Source: Nocardioides euryhalodurans (lineage in GTDB: Bacteria; Actinomycetota; Actinomycetes; Propionibacteriales; Nocardioidaceae). From it: DNA of 64,000 nt. Shown piece by piece: positions 34,307 through 44,283 of this stretch; position 1 is the first letter of the stretch, and the number at the start of each line of letters is the position of its first letter. The position numbers were made by a program, and so were the translations under genes. The stretch lies in assembly GCF_004564375.1 (NCBI RefSeq), contig NZ_CP038267.1, positions 3,164,501-3,228,500 on the forward strand, given 5' to 3'. The notes under the pieces were generated by a model, which was not told the DNA's origin, did no database searches, and saw only the letters and a list, made by a program, of their open reading frames with translations.

Positions 34307-36136
34307 GTGAACGACACCTTCCTCGACCTGCTCTACGACCAGGCCCCGCGCGAGGCCTTCGACGCGGTGATCGCCACCGCCGAGGCCGTGGGCCGGACCG
34401 ACGAGGAGGTCGCCGAGCTGCGCCGGCAGTGCGACGTGGCGCTGCGGCTGCGTGAGCTGATCACCCACCGGCAGGCCCGCGAGGCGGAGCTGCGTGCGCT
34501 CTACGAGACCGCCTCCGACCTGACCGCGATCCGCGACGTCGACGCGATCCTGACCGCGATCGTCCGGCGTGCACGGCAGCTGCTCAACGCCGACATGACC
34601 TACCTCTCGCTGAACGACGAGCCCGAGGGTGCGTCCTACATGAAGGTCACCGACGGTGCGCTGACGCCGGAGTTCCGGTCGCTGCGGCTGCCGCTCGGCA
34701 CCGGCCTCCTCGGACTGGTGGCGCAGACGGGGGCGCCGTACTTCACCGAGGACTACCAGTCCGACAGCCGCTTCCTGCACCGCGGCTACATCGACGAGGC
34801 GGTGGCCGGGGAGAAGATCCGCGCCATCCTCGGGGTGCCGCTGACGGTCGAGGGCCGGGTGATCGGTGCGCTCCTCGCGGTGCACCGCTCGGTCCGGCCC
34901 TTCCCGCCGCACGAGGTGAGCCTGCTGACCTCGTTCGCCGCGCACGCATCGGTGGCGCTGGAGAACGCCAGGCTCTTCGCCGACCTCGACGCCGCCCACC
35001 GCACGATGACCGAGCACACCGCCGCCGTCGAGAGCGCCGCGCTCGCCCACGACCGGCTCACCGACCTCCTGGTCGCCGGGGGCGGGGTCGAGCAGGTCGC
35101 CTCGGTGCTCTCCGAGGTGCTGGGCGGCGCGCTGGCGGTCCACGCGCCGGGCGGGGAGCTGCTGGCAGGTGACGCGGCCGGCGGCGACTGGGCCGACGCC
35201 GTCGACGAGGCCATCGCCTCGGGACGGGCGGTCCGCCACGACGGCCGGTACGTCGCCGTCGCCCAGGCCGGTGCCGACCACGTCGCGACGCTGGTGCTCG
35301 ACACCGGCGGTCGCCCGCTCGGGCTGCCGCAGCGGCGCACCCTCGAGCGCGGGGCACTGGTCACGGCGCTGGTGCTGCTGCTCGCGCGGACCGTCGCCGA
35401 GACCGAGGACCGGCTCGGCGGCGAGCTGCTCGGCGATCTCCTCGACGCCCGGACCGAGGCGCTGCCGGCACTGCGCGAGCGGGCCCGGCGCCGGCAGGTC
35501 GTGCTCGACCCGCCCCTCGCGATCGCGGTCGCCGCCATCGACGGGCTCGAGCGCTTCGCGGCCGGGCGGGCGCTCGCGCGGCTCGCCTCGGAGCAGCGCG
35601 GCCTGGCCGGCGAGCACAGCGGCCGGCTGGTGCTGCTCGTCCCCGCAGCCGACCCGGTCGCGGTCGGGCAGCAGCTCGCCGGCGTCGTCGCCGGCGGGGG
35701 CGGACGGGCCACCGTCGGTGTGGCGGCCGCCGATCCCGACACGCTCGCCGACGCGTACGCCGAGGCGCGCCGGTGCCTCGACACCCTGCTCACCCTCGGC
35801 CGGGTCGGCGAGGTCAGCGACCCGGCCGGCCTCGGGCTGACCCGCCTGCTGCTCGGCGAGAACGGTCCCGACGAGCTGGCGGCGTACCTGCGCACCACCC
35901 TCGGCCCCGTCCTCGACTACGACGAGGCCCGCGGCACCAGCCTGGTCGAGACCCTGGAGGCGTGGTTCGCGACCGGGGGGCGGGTCAAGGAGACCGGCTC
36001 GGTGCTCCACGTCCACCCCAACACGGTCTCCCAGCGGCTGGACCGGGTGGCCGACCTGCTCGGAAGCGACTGGCGCGAGCCGGGACGGGGGCTGGACCTG
36101 CAGCTGGCGCTGCGGGTGCACCGGCTGCAGCGGTGA
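34307..36136 (+). CDS. GAF-PucR/CdaR-family transcriptional regulator
   Basis: A 609-aa activator. Residues about 65-230 form a GAF domain (LYETASDLTAIRDVDAILTA to SFAAHASVALENARLF), the middle resembles the CdaR GGDEF-like region, and the C-terminus is the PucR helix-turn-helix (FATGGRVKETGSVLHVHPNT then VSQRLDRVADLLG). Such regulators usually control the adjacent catabolic genes; here those are 3-hydroxybutyrate dehydrogenase and an MHS transporter. An inverted repeat at 36174-36200 between them is the likely target. GTG 34307 follows the FHA stop by 22 bp. Confidence 0.92.
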   Translation: MNDTFLDLLYDQAPREAFDAVIATAEAVGRTDEEVAELRRQCDVALRLRELITHRQAREAELRALYETASDLTAIRDVDAILTAIVRRARQLLNADMTYLSLNDEPEGASYMKVTDGALTPEFRSLRLPLGTGLLGLVAQTGAPYFTEDYQSDSRFLHRGYIDEAVAGEKIRAILGVPLTVEGRVIGALLAVHRSVRPFPPHEVSLLTSFAAHASVALENARLFADLDAAHRTMTEHTAAVESAALAHDRLTDLLVAGGGVEQVASVLSEVLGGALAVHAPGGELLAGDAAGGDWADAVDEAIASGRAVRHDGRYVAVAQAGADHVATLVLDTGGRPLGLPQRRTLERGALVTALVLLLARTVAETEDRLGGELLGDLLDARTEALPALRERARRRQVVLDPPLAIAVAAIDGLERFAAGRALARLASEQRGLAGEHSGRLVLLVPAADPVAVGQQLAGVVAGGGGRATVGVAAADPDTLADAYAEARRCLDTLLTLGRVGEVSDPAGLGLTRLLLGENGPDELAAYLRTTLGPVLDYDEARGTSLVETLEAWFATGGRVKETGSVLHVHPNTVSQRLDRVADLLGSDWREPGRGLDLQLALRVHRLQR

Positions 36137-36173
36137 GGCGCACTCAGCCTTCGCGCGCCTCACATGTGCTCAT

Positions 36174-36200
36174 CCCACACTCACTCGACGAATGTGTGGG
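36174..36200. promoter_or_regulatory. operator-like inverted repeat before the hydroxybutyrate operon
   Basis: CCCACAC, 13 bp, GTGTGGG: perfect 7-bp arms, 48 bp upstream of the dehydrogenase gene and 35 bp upstream of its -10. Candidate site for the PucR-type regulator. Confidence 0.6.
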
Positions 36201-36235
36201 CCCTAGGAACATGGAACGCGGAGGCGCGCAAGCCC

Positions 36236-36241
36236 TAGCGT
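36236..36241 (+). promoter_or_regulatory. leaderless -10 of the 3-hydroxybutyrate dehydrogenase gene
   Basis: TAGCGT, 7 nt, ATG 36249. Confidence 0.65.
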
Positions 36242-36248
36242 CGAGCGC

Positions 36249-37016
36249 ATGCCTGAGACCCCAGTCACACACGCGAGCCTCGGCGGTCGCCGGGCGGTCG
36301 TCACGGGCGGTGCCAGCGGCATCGGCGCCGCCATCGCCGGCCACCTGGCCGGCCTCGGTGCTGCCGTGACCGTGGTCGACCTCGACGAGGAGGCTGCCGC
36401 CAAGCTGGCGGCGGACCTCGGCGGCGACCACCGTGCCGTCGACCTGGCCGACGGAGACGCCGTGTCCGGTCTCGGCCTCGACGCGGACATCCTCGTCAAC
36501 TGCGCCGGGCTGCAGCACGTCGCACCGATCGAGGAGTTCGACCCCGAGCGCTTCGCCTTCATCCACCGCGTGATGCTGCACGCCCCCTTCCTGCTCACCC
36601 GCCAGGTGCTGCCCGGCATGTACGAGCGCGGCTGGGGGCGGATCGTCCACGTCTCGAGCGTCCACGGCCACCGCGCATCGGCCTACAAGTCGGCGTACGT
36701 CAGTGCCAAGCACGGCCTCGAGGGCCTCTCCAAGGTGATCGCCCTCGAGGGCGCGGGCAAGGGCGTCACCAGCAACACCGTCTGCCCCGGCTACGTGCGC
36801 ACCCCCCTGGTCGAGGGCCAGATCGCCGACCAGGCCAAGGCGCACGGCATCCCCGAGGACGAGGTCGTCGACGACGTCCTGCTCGCCCGGACGGCGCTCA
36901 AGCGGCTCGTCGAGCCGGGCGAGGTCGCCGACATGGTGGCCTTCCTGTGCGGTCCGGCCTCCGCCTCGATCACCGGCTCGTCCTTCCTGCTCGACGGCGG
37001 CTGGACCGCCGCCTGA
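36249..37016 (+). CDS. bdhA: 3-hydroxybutyrate dehydrogenase (SDR family)
   Basis: A 255-aa short-chain dehydrogenase. The cofactor loop TGGASGIG is near residue 19, NCAGLQHVAPIEEFDPERF near 88 is typical of D-3-hydroxybutyrate dehydrogenase, and the catalytic set is Ser (VSSVHGHRAS) and YKSAYVSAKHG. PGYVRTPLVEGQI near 180 and the GGWTAA C-terminus also match BdhA. It converts 3-hydroxybutyrate to acetoacetate with NAD. It is followed by a transporter gene 56 bp later, forming an uptake-and-oxidation unit under the upstream PucR-type regulator. Confidence 0.9.
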   Translation: MPETPVTHASLGGRRAVVTGGASGIGAAIAGHLAGLGAAVTVVDLDEEAAAKLAADLGGDHRAVDLADGDAVSGLGLDADILVNCAGLQHVAPIEEFDPERFAFIHRVMLHAPFLLTRQVLPGMYERGWGRIVHVSSVHGHRASAYKSAYVSAKHGLEGLSKVIALEGAGKGVTSNTVCPGYVRTPLVEGQIADQAKAHGIPEDEVVDDVLLARTALKRLVEPGEVADMVAFLCGPASASITGSSFLLDGGWTAA

Positions 37017-37072
37017 CCCTCCTCCCCTCCACCCCCGCCCTCCCACGAGGAACCCGAAAGGAACCACCCCTC

Positions 37073-38437
37073 ATGACCACCCAGTCCGTCCCCCAGCCCG
37101 ACACGGGCCGCGAACCGGGGAAGACCTCGATCGTCAAGGTCGTCTTCGCCAGCCTCATCGGCACCGCCGTGGAGTGGTACGACTTCTTCCTCTACGGCTC
37201 GGCCGCCGCGCTGGTCTTCGGGGCGCTGTTCTTCCCCGAGTCCGACCCCGTGACCGGCACCCTGCTCGCCTTCGGCACCTACGCCCTCGGCTTCGTGGCC
37301 CGCCCGCTCGGTGGCGTCGTCTTCGGACACTTCGGTGACCGCGTCGGTCGCAAGAAGATGCTCGTGGTCTCGCTGATGATGATGGGTGTCGCGACGTTCG
37401 CGATCGGCCTGCTGCCGACGTACGCCTCGATCGGCATCCTGGCCCCGATCCTGCTGCTCGTCTGCCGGCTCTTCCAGGGCTTCGCCGTCGGCGGTGAGTG
37501 GGGCGGTGCGGTGCTGATGGTCGCCGAGCACGGCGACGAGAAGAGCCGCGGCTTCTGGTCCTCGTGGCCGCAGGCGGGCGTGCCGCTGGGCAACATGCTC
37601 GCCACCGGCGTGCTGTTCGTCCTGGCCGCCGTCCAGAGCGACGCCGACTTCGAGGCGTGGGGCTGGCGGATCCCGTTCCTGCTCTCGGCCGTGCTCGTGC
37701 TGATCGGCCTGTTCGTGCGGCTCTCGCTCGAGGAGTCGCCGGTCTTCCAGGAGGCCAAGGCCGAGATCGCCGAGAAGAAGGAGACCGATTCGCACCTCCC
37801 GATCCTCGAGGTCATCAAGACCTACCCGCGCGAGGTCTTCATCGCGATGGGCATGCGGATGGCGGAGAACATCTCCTACTACATCTTCACGATCATCTCG
37901 ATCACCTACGTGACGACCTACCTCGGTGCCGAGAACGACCTGATCCTCAAGATGCTGCTCATCGGTGCGGGCATGCAGTTCGTCATCATCCCGATGATCG
38001 GCGCGCTCTCCGACCGCGTCGGCCGCCGCCCGCTCTACCTCGCGGGCGCCATCGGCGTGGGCGTGTGGGGCTTCGTGTTCTTCGGCCTGCTCGACGACAT
38101 GACCACCGGCAGCGTGCTGCTCGCGGTCGTGGTCGGCCTGCTCTTCCACTCGCTGATGTACGCGCCCCAGGCGGCGTTCTTCTCCGAGCTGTTCGGCACC
38201 TCGGTGCGCTACACCGGCGCGTCGGTGGGCTACCAGCTGGCGTCGATCTTCGCCGGTGCGCTGGCACCGATCATCGCCGTGGAGCTGCTCGGCTCGGTGG
38301 AGGAGAAGAACACCACGGCGGTCGGCATCTACCTCGCCGCCGCCTCGGTGCTCACGATCGTCGCCGTGCTGTTCGCCAAGGAGACCAAGGCTTCCTCCCT
38401 CCGCCACGACCGCGTGGTGCGGGGCGCGCACCGCTGA
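37073..38437 (+). CDS. MHS-family major facilitator transporter
   Basis: A 454-aa, 12-helix MFS protein. ASLIGTAVEWYDFFLYGSAA near residue 25 is the metabolite:H+ symporter (MHS) signature; GHFGDRVGRKKMLVVSL is the loop 2-3 motif; GGEWGGAVLMVAEH and ALSDRVGRRPLYLAG follow. Relatives carry proline/betaine, shikimate, citrate or other small acids. Next to the hydroxybutyrate dehydrogenase gene, it may import 3-hydroxybutyrate or a related acid. ATG 37073 has AAAGGA upstream. Confidence 0.93.
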   Translation: MTTQSVPQPDTGREPGKTSIVKVVFASLIGTAVEWYDFFLYGSAAALVFGALFFPESDPVTGTLLAFGTYALGFVARPLGGVVFGHFGDRVGRKKMLVVSLMMMGVATFAIGLLPTYASIGILAPILLLVCRLFQGFAVGGEWGGAVLMVAEHGDEKSRGFWSSWPQAGVPLGNMLATGVLFVLAAVQSDADFEAWGWRIPFLLSAVLVLIGLFVRLSLEESPVFQEAKAEIAEKKETDSHLPILEVIKTYPREVFIAMGMRMAENISYYIFTIISITYVTTYLGAENDLILKMLLIGAGMQFVIIPMIGALSDRVGRRPLYLAGAIGVGVWGFVFFGLLDDMTTGSVLLAVVVGLLFHSLMYAPQAAFFSELFGTSVRYTGASVGYQLASIFAGALAPIIAVELLGSVEEKNTTAVGIYLAAASVLTIVAVLFAKETKASSLRHDRVVRGAHR

Positions 38438-38479
38438 TCCCTCCCGTCACACGACGGGGTCAGGACCTGCAGCCCGCTG

Positions 38480-39271
38480 CTACAACAGCGGCACCACGTG
38501 CTCGTACGTCGCCCGGTCGGCCGCCGCCAGGAGGCCGGCCGGGCGTTCGTGCACCTCGAGCGGGTCGGTCGGCCGGTAGGGGCGACCGTCGTGGGTGCCG
38601 GCGTAGCCGCCCGCCTCGCTCAGCAGCAGCGACCCCGGCGCGTGGTCCCAGGGGTTCGCGCGGCCGTAGACCACGAAGTCGGCCTCGCCCTCGACCAGCT
38701 TGGGGTAGTCGACGCCGCAGCACACCCAGGTGAGCTTCAGCGGCTCCAGGTCGCCCAGCGAGCGACCGAGCCAGCGCCAGCGCGAGGTGACGCCGCGCCA
38801 GTCGGCCGGCTCTGCGGCAGGCGTCGGCCGGGTCAGGCGCTCGCCGTTGCGCCAGGCGCCGGCGCCGACCTCGGCGACGTACGCGAGCTCGTGCTGAGGC
38901 TGCCAGATCCAGCTGCGGACCGTCTCGCCGGCACGGACCTCGGCCACCATCACGGCGTGGTCGGGTGAGCCCTTGACGAAGTTCTTGGTCCCGTCGACCG
39001 GGTCGACGGTGAAGGCGTGCTCTGCCGACTGGAACTCCTCGAGCAGCTCGGGCCGCGCGGCGTACGCCTCCTCGCCGAGCACGACGGCCTCGGGGTAGGC
39101 GTCGACCAGGAAGCGGGTCAGCAGCCGCTCGGACTCCTTGTCGGCGACCGTGACCAGGTCGCCCGGTCCCTTCTCGTCGACCTGCTCCGAGGACAGCGCC
39201 CGGAACCGTGGGTTGATCACCTTCTCGGCCACCTCACGGATCAGGTCCAGGACGGCGTCGGTGTCCAGCAC
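38480..39271 (-). CDS. Inositol monophosphatase-family phosphatase (HisN-like)
   Basis: A 263-aa metal-dependent phosphatase. [15 protein letters not shown] near residue 37, [28 protein letters not shown] near 85 (DPxDGTxNF motif) and [17 protein letters not shown] near 200 (WDxxPG motif) supply the metal and phosphate residues. It could act on inositol phosphate, histidinol phosphate or 3'-phosphoadenosine-5'-phosphate. GTG 39271 is chosen because TAGCGT lies exactly 7 nt upstream; GTG 39280 is also in frame. It ends 42 bp from the MHS transporter stop (convergent). Confidence 0.9.
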   Translation of the reverse strand: MLDTDAVLDLIREVAEKVINPRFRALSSEQVDEKGPGDLVTVADKESERLLTRFLVDAYPEAVVLGEEAYAARPELLEEFQSAEHAFTVDPVDGTKNFVKGSPDHAVMVAEVRAGETVRSWIWQPQHELAYVAEVGAGAWRNGERLTRPTPAAEPADWRGVTSRWRWLGRSLGDLEPLKLTWVCCGVDYPKLVEGEADFVVYGRANPWDHAPGSLLLSEAGGYAGTHDGRPYRPTDPLEVHERPAGLLAAADRATYEHVVPLL

Positions 39272-39278
39272 GACCCCC

Positions 39279-39284
39279 ACGCTA
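39279..39284 (-). promoter_or_regulatory. leaderless -10 of the inositol-phosphatase-like gene
   Basis: Minus strand TAGCGT, 7 nt, GTG 39271. Confidence 0.65.
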
Positions 39285-39327
39285 CTGACCTCCCCGTCCG
39301 GTCGTGGCGCGGACGGGCGCCCGGGCG

Positions 39328-39333
39328 TACGTT
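39328..39333 (+). promoter_or_regulatory. leaderless -10 of the acyl-CoA synthetase gene
   Basis: TACGTT, 8 nt, ATG 39342; divergent from the promoter at 39279. Confidence 0.65.
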
Positions 39334-39341
39334 TGCGGGCC

Positions 39342-40952
39342 ATGGAGTCCTACGCCGCCGGAGAGACCGACACCCCGCTGCTCGAGGAGACCATCGGGGA
39401 GAACCTCGCCCGCACCGTCGCCGCGCACCCGGACCGGGAGGCCCTGGTCGAGGTGGCCAGCGGCCGCCGGTGGACGTGGTCGGAGCTGGACGCCGCCGTC
39501 GACGGGCTGGCGATCGGGCTGGTCCGGGCAGGCATCGGCAAGGGCGACCGGGTCGGGATCTGGTCGCCGAACTGCGCGGAGTGGACGCTGACCCAGTACG
39601 CCACCGCGAAGATCGGGGCGGTCCTGGTCAACATCAACCCGGCCTACCGCACCCACGAGCTCTCCTTCGCGCTGCGACAGTCCGGCGTGCGCCTGCTGAT
39701 CTCGGCGACGGAGTTCAAGACCAGCGACTACCGGGCGATGGTCGAGGAGGTGCGCGAGGAGGTCGGGCTCGAGCAGGTGCTGTTCCTCGGGACGCCGGAG
39801 TGGACCGACCACAACGTCAGCGACCCGGGCGTGACCCTGGCCGAGCTGGTGACCTGGCCGCTGCACCCCGACGACCCGATCAACATCCAGTACACCTCGG
39901 GCACCACCGGCTACCCGAAGGGCGCGACCCTCAGCCACCGCAACATCCTCAACAACGGCTACTTCACGACCGAGCTGATCAAATTCACCGAGGAGGACCG
40001 GCTCTGCATCCCGGTGCCCTTCTACCACTGCTTCGGGATGGTGATGGGCAACCTCGGCTGCACCACCCACGGCGCCACCATGGTGATCCCCGCACCCGGC
40101 TTCGACCCCGAGATCACGTTGCGGACCATCGAGGAGGAGCGCTGCACCGCGGTCTACGGCGTCCCGACGATGTTCATCGCCCTCCAGAACCATCCCGACT
40201 TCGCCTCCTTCGACCTGAGCAGCCTCCGTACCGGCGTGATGGCCGGCTCGATCTGTCCGGTCGAGGTGATGAGGGGGTGCATCGAGGAGATGCACATGGC
40301 CGAGGTGTCGATCTGCTACGGCATGACCGAGACCAGCCCGGTGTCGACCCAGACCCGCGCCGAGGACGACCTCGACCGGCGTACCTCGACGATCGGACGG
40401 GTGCACCCCCACGTGGAGATCAAGGTGGTCGACCCCGCCACCGGCGAGACCGTCGAGCGGGGCGAGCCGGGGGAGCTGTGCACCCGCGGCTACTCCGTGA
40501 TGCTCGGCTACTGGGAGGACGAGGCCCGGACCCGCGAGGCGATCGACGCCGACGGCTGGATGCACACCGGCGACCTCGCCGAGATGCGGGAGGACGGCTA
40601 CTGCACCATCGTCGGGCGGATCAAGGACATGGTGATCCGCGGCGGGGAGAACATCTATCCCCGCGAGATCGAGGAGTTCCTCTACACCCACCCCGACATC
40701 GAGGACGTCCAGGTGATCGGCGTCCCCGACGAGAAGTACGGCGAGGAGCTCTGCGCCTGGGTGCGGATGAAGTCGGGTGCCGAGGCGCTCGACGCCGACG
40801 CCGTACGGGCCTTCGCGACCGGACGCCTCGCGCACTACAAGATCCCGCGCTACGTCCTCGTCGTCGAGGAGTTCCCGATGACGGTCACGGGCAAGATCCG
40901 CAAGGTCGAGATGCGGGAGAAGTCGTCGGCCGAGCTCGGGCTCAGCGGCTGA
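39342..40952 (+). CDS. AMP-binding fatty-acyl-CoA synthetase
   Basis: A 536-aa acyl-CoA synthetase of the FadD/AMP-binding group. The ATP-binding P-loop [18 protein letters not shown] lies near residue 186; [10 protein letters not shown] near 327 and [17 protein letters not shown] near 406 are the A5 and A7 motifs; [10 protein letters not shown] with the catalytic Lys ends the C-terminal domain. Length and motifs fit a medium- or long-chain enzyme. It would activate fatty acids for beta-oxidation. Its last 11 bp overlap the convergent subtilase gene. Confidence 0.94.
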   Translation: MESYAAGETDTPLLEETIGENLARTVAAHPDREALVEVASGRRWTWSELDAAVDGLAIGLVRAGIGKGDRVGIWSPNCAEWTLTQYATAKIGAVLVNINPAYRTHELSFALRQSGVRLLISATEFKTSDYRAMVEEVREEVGLEQVLFLGTPEWTDHNVSDPGVTLAELVTWPLHPDDPINIQYTSGTTGYPKGATLSHRNILNNGYFTTELIKFTEEDRLCIPVPFYHCFGMVMGNLGCTTHGATMVIPAPGFDPEITLRTIEEERCTAVYGVPTMFIALQNHPDFASFDLSSLRTGVMAGSICPVEVMRGCIEEMHMAEVSICYGMTETSPVSTQTRAEDDLDRRTSTIGRVHPHVEIKVVDPATGETVERGEPGELCTRGYSVMLGYWEDEARTREAIDADGWMHTGDLAEMREDGYCTIVGRIKDMVIRGGENIYPREIEEFLYTHPDIEDVQVIGVPDEKYGEELCAWVRMKSGAEALDADAVRAFATGRLAHYKIPRYVLVVEEFPMTVTGKIRKVEMREKSSAELGLSG

Positions 40953-43056
40953 TCACGACGGGGATCCGGACCCGGACCCCGTCGGGACCCCGCCAGGTGA
41001 TGGTGCCGTCGTCGACACCGCGACGGGCCGGACCCTGCACGCGCACCGTGTACGTCGCGGACTCGCCCGGCCCGAGCCGCACCGCTGCCGGCGCGACCTC
41101 GACGTCGTGGCGACCGAAGCCGTCGGCCTCGACCGACCAGTAGCGCGCCTCGTCGTCGAGGTTGGTGATCGTGCGGGTGGCCCGGGTGTCGCCGCCGTGG
41201 AGCGCGATCGAGGCGCTGTTGACGTCGGCCCGGGCGCCGCGGAGCCAGCCGCGGTAGGCGGCCGGGTCGGTGTCGTAGGCGAGCCGGGTGCGCATCGCCA
41301 CCTCGGGACGGGCCCGGCCCGAGCCGGAGCGCAGCGCACCGGCCGGCAGCGGCCGCGCACTCGTGGCGAGGACCGAACGGACGACCGGCGCCGACCAGTC
41401 GTGTCGCGCGAGCAGCGTGGCGGCCAGTCCGGAGGTGCGGGCGGCTGCGGCGGAGGTGCCGTTGAGGAAGGCCCACCGGTCGCCGCTCGGGCCCGGTGCG
41501 GTCGCGGCGAGGATGCCCGTCGCCGGGGCCACCAGGTCGGGCTTGACGAAGCTGCCGAGCGGGTCGCCGCCGGCGGACCAGCCGGCGACCCGGACCGGGC
41601 CGACCCGACCGTCGGTCGGGTCGAGGCCGACGCGGGGGTCGTCCTGCCGGCGCACCCACTGCACCAGCCGGTCACCGGCCGCCTCGTCGAGGTGGACGGT
41701 GGGGACGTCGTGCAGGTCGTAGGCGACGCTGCCGGGCGCGGTGTTGACGAGGACCATGCCGACCCCGTCGGCGCGCGCGACCGCGGTCGACTTGGCGATC
41801 CGGGCGACCTCGCCGCGCTGGCACACCACGACGGCGCCGGCGGTGCGCGAGGCGTCCAGCGCCCCCGGGACGCACCGGGCCGCCTCGTCACGGGTCGACC
41901 CCGGGGCCGGCACGGCGGAGGCCAGGACGACCGGCGCGTCGACGGAGCGTCGTACGGTCATCGCGCCCGCGAGCCGCGGCCCGCCGGCCAGGCGGACCGA
42001 TCCGGCGGCACCGGTGCCGGCGAGCCCACCGACCGTGGTCACCCACGGAGTCTCGGGCGCGGCGTACGCGTGCTCGGCGTCGTTGCCCGCGGCCGCGACC
42101 ACGACGATGCCAGCCTCGGCGGCGCCCAGCAGGGCGCGGTCGACCGCGCCGGTGCCGTCGGAGCCGGAGACCGAGAGGTTGAGGACGTCGACGCCCTCCT
42201 CGACCGCCCGGTCGACCGCGGCGACCAGGTCGGCCGTCGCGCAGCCGTCGTCGCTGGGGTTGGGGGCGCTCCAGCACGCCTTGTAGGACGCGAGCCGTGC
42301 GCGGGGCGCGGTCCCGGAGTAGTTGGCCGGCAGCCCGGCCACGCCGGTGGAGACGCGCGCGTTGCCGACCGCGACCGACGCGACCTGCGTGCCGTGGCCG
42401 AGGACGTCGCGCGGCGAGAGGACCTCGGTGGACGAGACGTGCTCGCGCCCGAAGCCCTCGACGAACCACGACGCGGCCGCCAGCTTGCCGGAGCAGGCGG
42501 CCGGCTCCCACTCCTCGCCCGGCTGGCAGGTGCCGTCGAAGCCGGACGCGGCGTCGCCCAGGCCGGGGCCGGGGGCGAAGATCGGGCCCTCGGGCCAGAT
42601 GCCGCTGTCGACGACGCCGACGACGACGCCGGCACCACCGCGCCCGCCCGGGACGTCGGCCCGGGCGGCGAGCGCGGCCCCGGTCGCGGCGAGCGGCCGC
42701 ACGGAGTTCTCCTCGACGTCGGCGACGTGGGGGAGGGCGCGCAGGTCGTCGGCCTGCGCCGGCGTGAGCCGTACGGCGAAGCCGCTCAGCGCGGTCGTCC
42801 ACCGGTAGGCCGGGGTGGGGGAGCCGATGCGCCGCAGCGCGGCGTCCTGGCGTCTGGTGAGCTCGGCCCGGAAGGACGCGCGCGACCTCGGGCCGTCGTA
42901 CCCGGCCGTGCCGGGGCCGGCGAAGGTCACCAGGTGCAGCTGCGGGTCGCGTGGGGCGTCGTCGGCGTGGGCGGTCGGGACGAGGGCAGCGCCGGCGAGC
43001 GCCAGCACGGTGGCGCCGAGCACGGCACGGCCACCACGGCGCATCCGACGTACCAC
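40942..43056 (-). CDS. Secreted subtilisin-like serine protease with PA insert
   Basis: A 704-aa S8 protease. A signal peptide (basic start, hydrophobic core [16 protein letters not shown], cut after AHA) is followed by an I9-like propeptide ([15 protein letters not shown] onward). The triad is D150 (VVDSGIWPE), H221 ([10 protein letters not shown]) and S535 ([13 protein letters not shown]), with N325 for the oxyanion hole. The helix after Ser is unusual: [11 protein letters not shown] instead of GTSMAxPHVxG. A PA domain sits at about 380-480, and a beta-rich Fn3-like tail ends the protein. GTG 43056 has AGGTGG 5 nt upstream; GTG 43065 or ATG 43044 are possible. Exported, possibly nutritional. 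Confidence 0.92.
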   Translation of the reverse strand: MVRRMRRGGRAVLGATVLALAGAALVPTAHADDAPRDPQLHLVTFAGPGTAGYDGPRSRASFRAELTRRQDAALRRIGSPTPAYRWTTALSGFAVRLTPAQADDLRALPHVADVEENSVRPLAATGAALAARADVPGGRGGAGVVVGVVDSGIWPEGPIFAPGPGLGDAASGFDGTCQPGEEWEPAACSGKLAAASWFVEGFGREHVSSTEVLSPRDVLGHGTQVASVAVGNARVSTGVAGLPANYSGTAPRARLASYKACWSAPNPSDDGCATADLVAAVDRAVEEGVDVLNLSVSGSDGTGAVDRALLGAAEAGIVVVAAAGNDAEHAYAAPETPWVTTVGGLAGTGAAGSVRLAGGPRLAGAMTVRRSVDAPVVLASAVPAPGSTRDEAARCVPGALDASRTAGAVVVCQRGEVARIAKSTAVARADGVGMVLVNTAPGSVAYDLHDVPTVHLDEAAGDRLVQWVRRQDDPRVGLDPTDGRVGPVRVAGWSAGGDPLGSFVKPDLVAPATGILAATAPGPSGDRWAFLNGTSAAAARTSGLAATLLARHDWSAPVVRSVLATSARPLPAGALRSGSGRARPEVAMRTRLAYDTDPAAYRGWLRGARADVNSASIALHGGDTRATRTITNLDDEARYWSVEADGFGRHDVEVAPAAVRLGPGESATYTVRVQGPARRGVDDGTITWRGPDGVRVRIPVVISR

Positions 43057-43145
43057 GTTTCCCACCTGCCCCACGACTCGGAAACGACCAGTGTCTCCCA
43101 AGCTGTCAAGCCGGGGCACACGATCCACAGGATTTCGTGCCCGCC

Positions 43146-43151
43146 TAGCCT
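43146..43151 (+). promoter_or_regulatory. leaderless -10 of the HAD hydrolase gene
   Basis: TAGCCT, 6 nt, GTG 43158. Confidence 0.65.
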
Positions 43152-43157
43152 TGTGCC

Positions 43158-43775
43158 GTGCCCAGTGCCCCCGCCGTCGGCTTCGACCTCGACCTCACGC
43201 TCATCGACACCGCCCACGGCATCGGCACGGTGCTCGAGGTGCTCGGCGACGAGCTCGGCGTGGCGTTCCCGGTCGAGGAGATGACCGCCCGGCTCGGCCC
43301 GCCGCTCGACCACCTCCTCACGCCGCACCTCCCCGCCGAGGAGGTCGGTCCGGCCGTCGACCGGTTCCGGGTGCTCTACCCGGACCACGCGATCACGCCC
43401 GTGCCGGTCCTCCCGGGCGCCGTCGCCGCCCTCGACGCCGTACGCCGGGCGGGCGGCCGTGTCGTCGTGGTCACCGGCAAGTTCACGCCCAACGCCCGGC
43501 TCCACCTCGACCACCTGGCCCTCGACCACGACGTCCTCGCCGGTGAGCTCTGGGGTGTCGGCAAGGCCGAGGTGCTGCTGCGCGAGGGGTGCAGCGTCTA
43601 CGTCGGCGACCACGTGCACGACGTCGAGGGTGCGCTGGCTGCCGGAGCGGTGAGCGTCTCGGTGCTCACCGGTGGCTGCACGCGCGAGGAGCTGGAGGCG
43701 GCCGGCACGCACGTGGTCCTCGAGGACCTGACCGCGTTCCCCGCCTGGTTCGAGGACCACCTGGCCTCCGCCTGA
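43158..43775 (+). CDS. HAD-superfamily phosphatase
   Basis: A 205-aa haloacid-dehalogenase hydrolase of the phosphoglycolate-phosphatase-like group. Motif I GFDLDLTLIDT at residues 8-18 holds the nucleophile and acid Asp, with a DLDLT variant of DxDxT; a helical cap follows; motif II is VVVVTGKFTP; motif IV is VYVGDHVHDVEGA. Cytoplasmic; the substrate is unknown. It starts with a leaderless GTG. It is divergent from the subtilase gene. Confidence 0.93.
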   Translation: MPSAPAVGFDLDLTLIDTAHGIGTVLEVLGDELGVAFPVEEMTARLGPPLDHLLTPHLPAEEVGPAVDRFRVLYPDHAITPVPVLPGAVAALDAVRRAGGRVVVVTGKFTPNARLHLDHLALDHDVLAGELWGVGKAEVLLREGCSVYVGDHVHDVEGALAAGAVSVSVLTGGCTREELEAAGTHVVLEDLTAFPAWFEDHLASA

Positions 43776-43781
43776 ACTCGG

Positions 43782-43811
43782 TTGGCCCGCCCGGAGGCGG
43801 CGACATAGGGT
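43782..43811 (+). promoter_or_regulatory. possible promoter of the cold-shock gene
   Basis: TTGGCC at 43782-43787, 18 bp, TAGGGT at 43806-43811. It leaves a 5' leader of about 50 nt before GTG 43867, unlike the leaderless genes around it; cold-shock messages often have regulatory leaders. Confidence 0.45.
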
Positions 43812-43866
43812 GGGTCGCTGCTGCGGCGCCGTGCCGCTGGCAACGGAAGGTGGAAAGGCGACAGTC

Positions 43867-44262
43867 GTGCCGACTGGCAAGGTGAAGTGGTTCGACCCCG
43901 CGAAGGGGTTCGGGTTCCTCTCGCAGGAGGACGGCCCGGACGTCTACGTGCACTCCGACGCGCTCCCCGAGGGCGTGACGACCCTCAAGAACGGTGCGCG
44001 CGTGGAGTTCGGCATCGCGCAGGGACGACGGGGTGAGCAGGCCCTGCAGGTGCGGCTGCTCGACGCCCCGCAGTCCGTCCAGCGCAACCAGGCCCAGCAG
44101 CGGCGCAAGGACCCCGAGGAGATGGTGACGATCGTGGAGGACACGATCCGTCTGCTCGACGGTGTCGGGGAGTCCTACCGCCACGGCCGCCACCCCGACG
44201 CCAAGACCGCCCGTCCGACCGCCAAGCTGTTGCGCGCGCTCGCCGGCGAGCTGGAGATCTGA
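43867..44262 (+). CDS. Cold-shock-domain protein with C-terminal extension
   Basis: A 131-aa protein. Residues 1-66 are a cold-shock domain with both nucleic-acid-binding motifs (GKVKWFDPAKGFGFLSQEDG and VYVHSDAL). An extension of about 65 residues (QQRRKDPEEMVTIVEDTIRL and RPTAKLLRALAGELE) is predicted helical and is the type found in actinobacterial long Csp proteins. It acts as an RNA chaperone or regulator. GTG 43867 has GGAAAGG upstream. Confidence 0.93.
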   Translation: MPTGKVKWFDPAKGFGFLSQEDGPDVYVHSDALPEGVTTLKNGARVEFGIAQGRRGEQALQVRLLDAPQSVQRNQAQQRRKDPEEMVTIVEDTIRLLDGVGESYRHGRHPDAKTARPTAKLLRALAGELEI

Positions 44263-44283
44263 GCCCGGCCGACCGTCGCGGGC

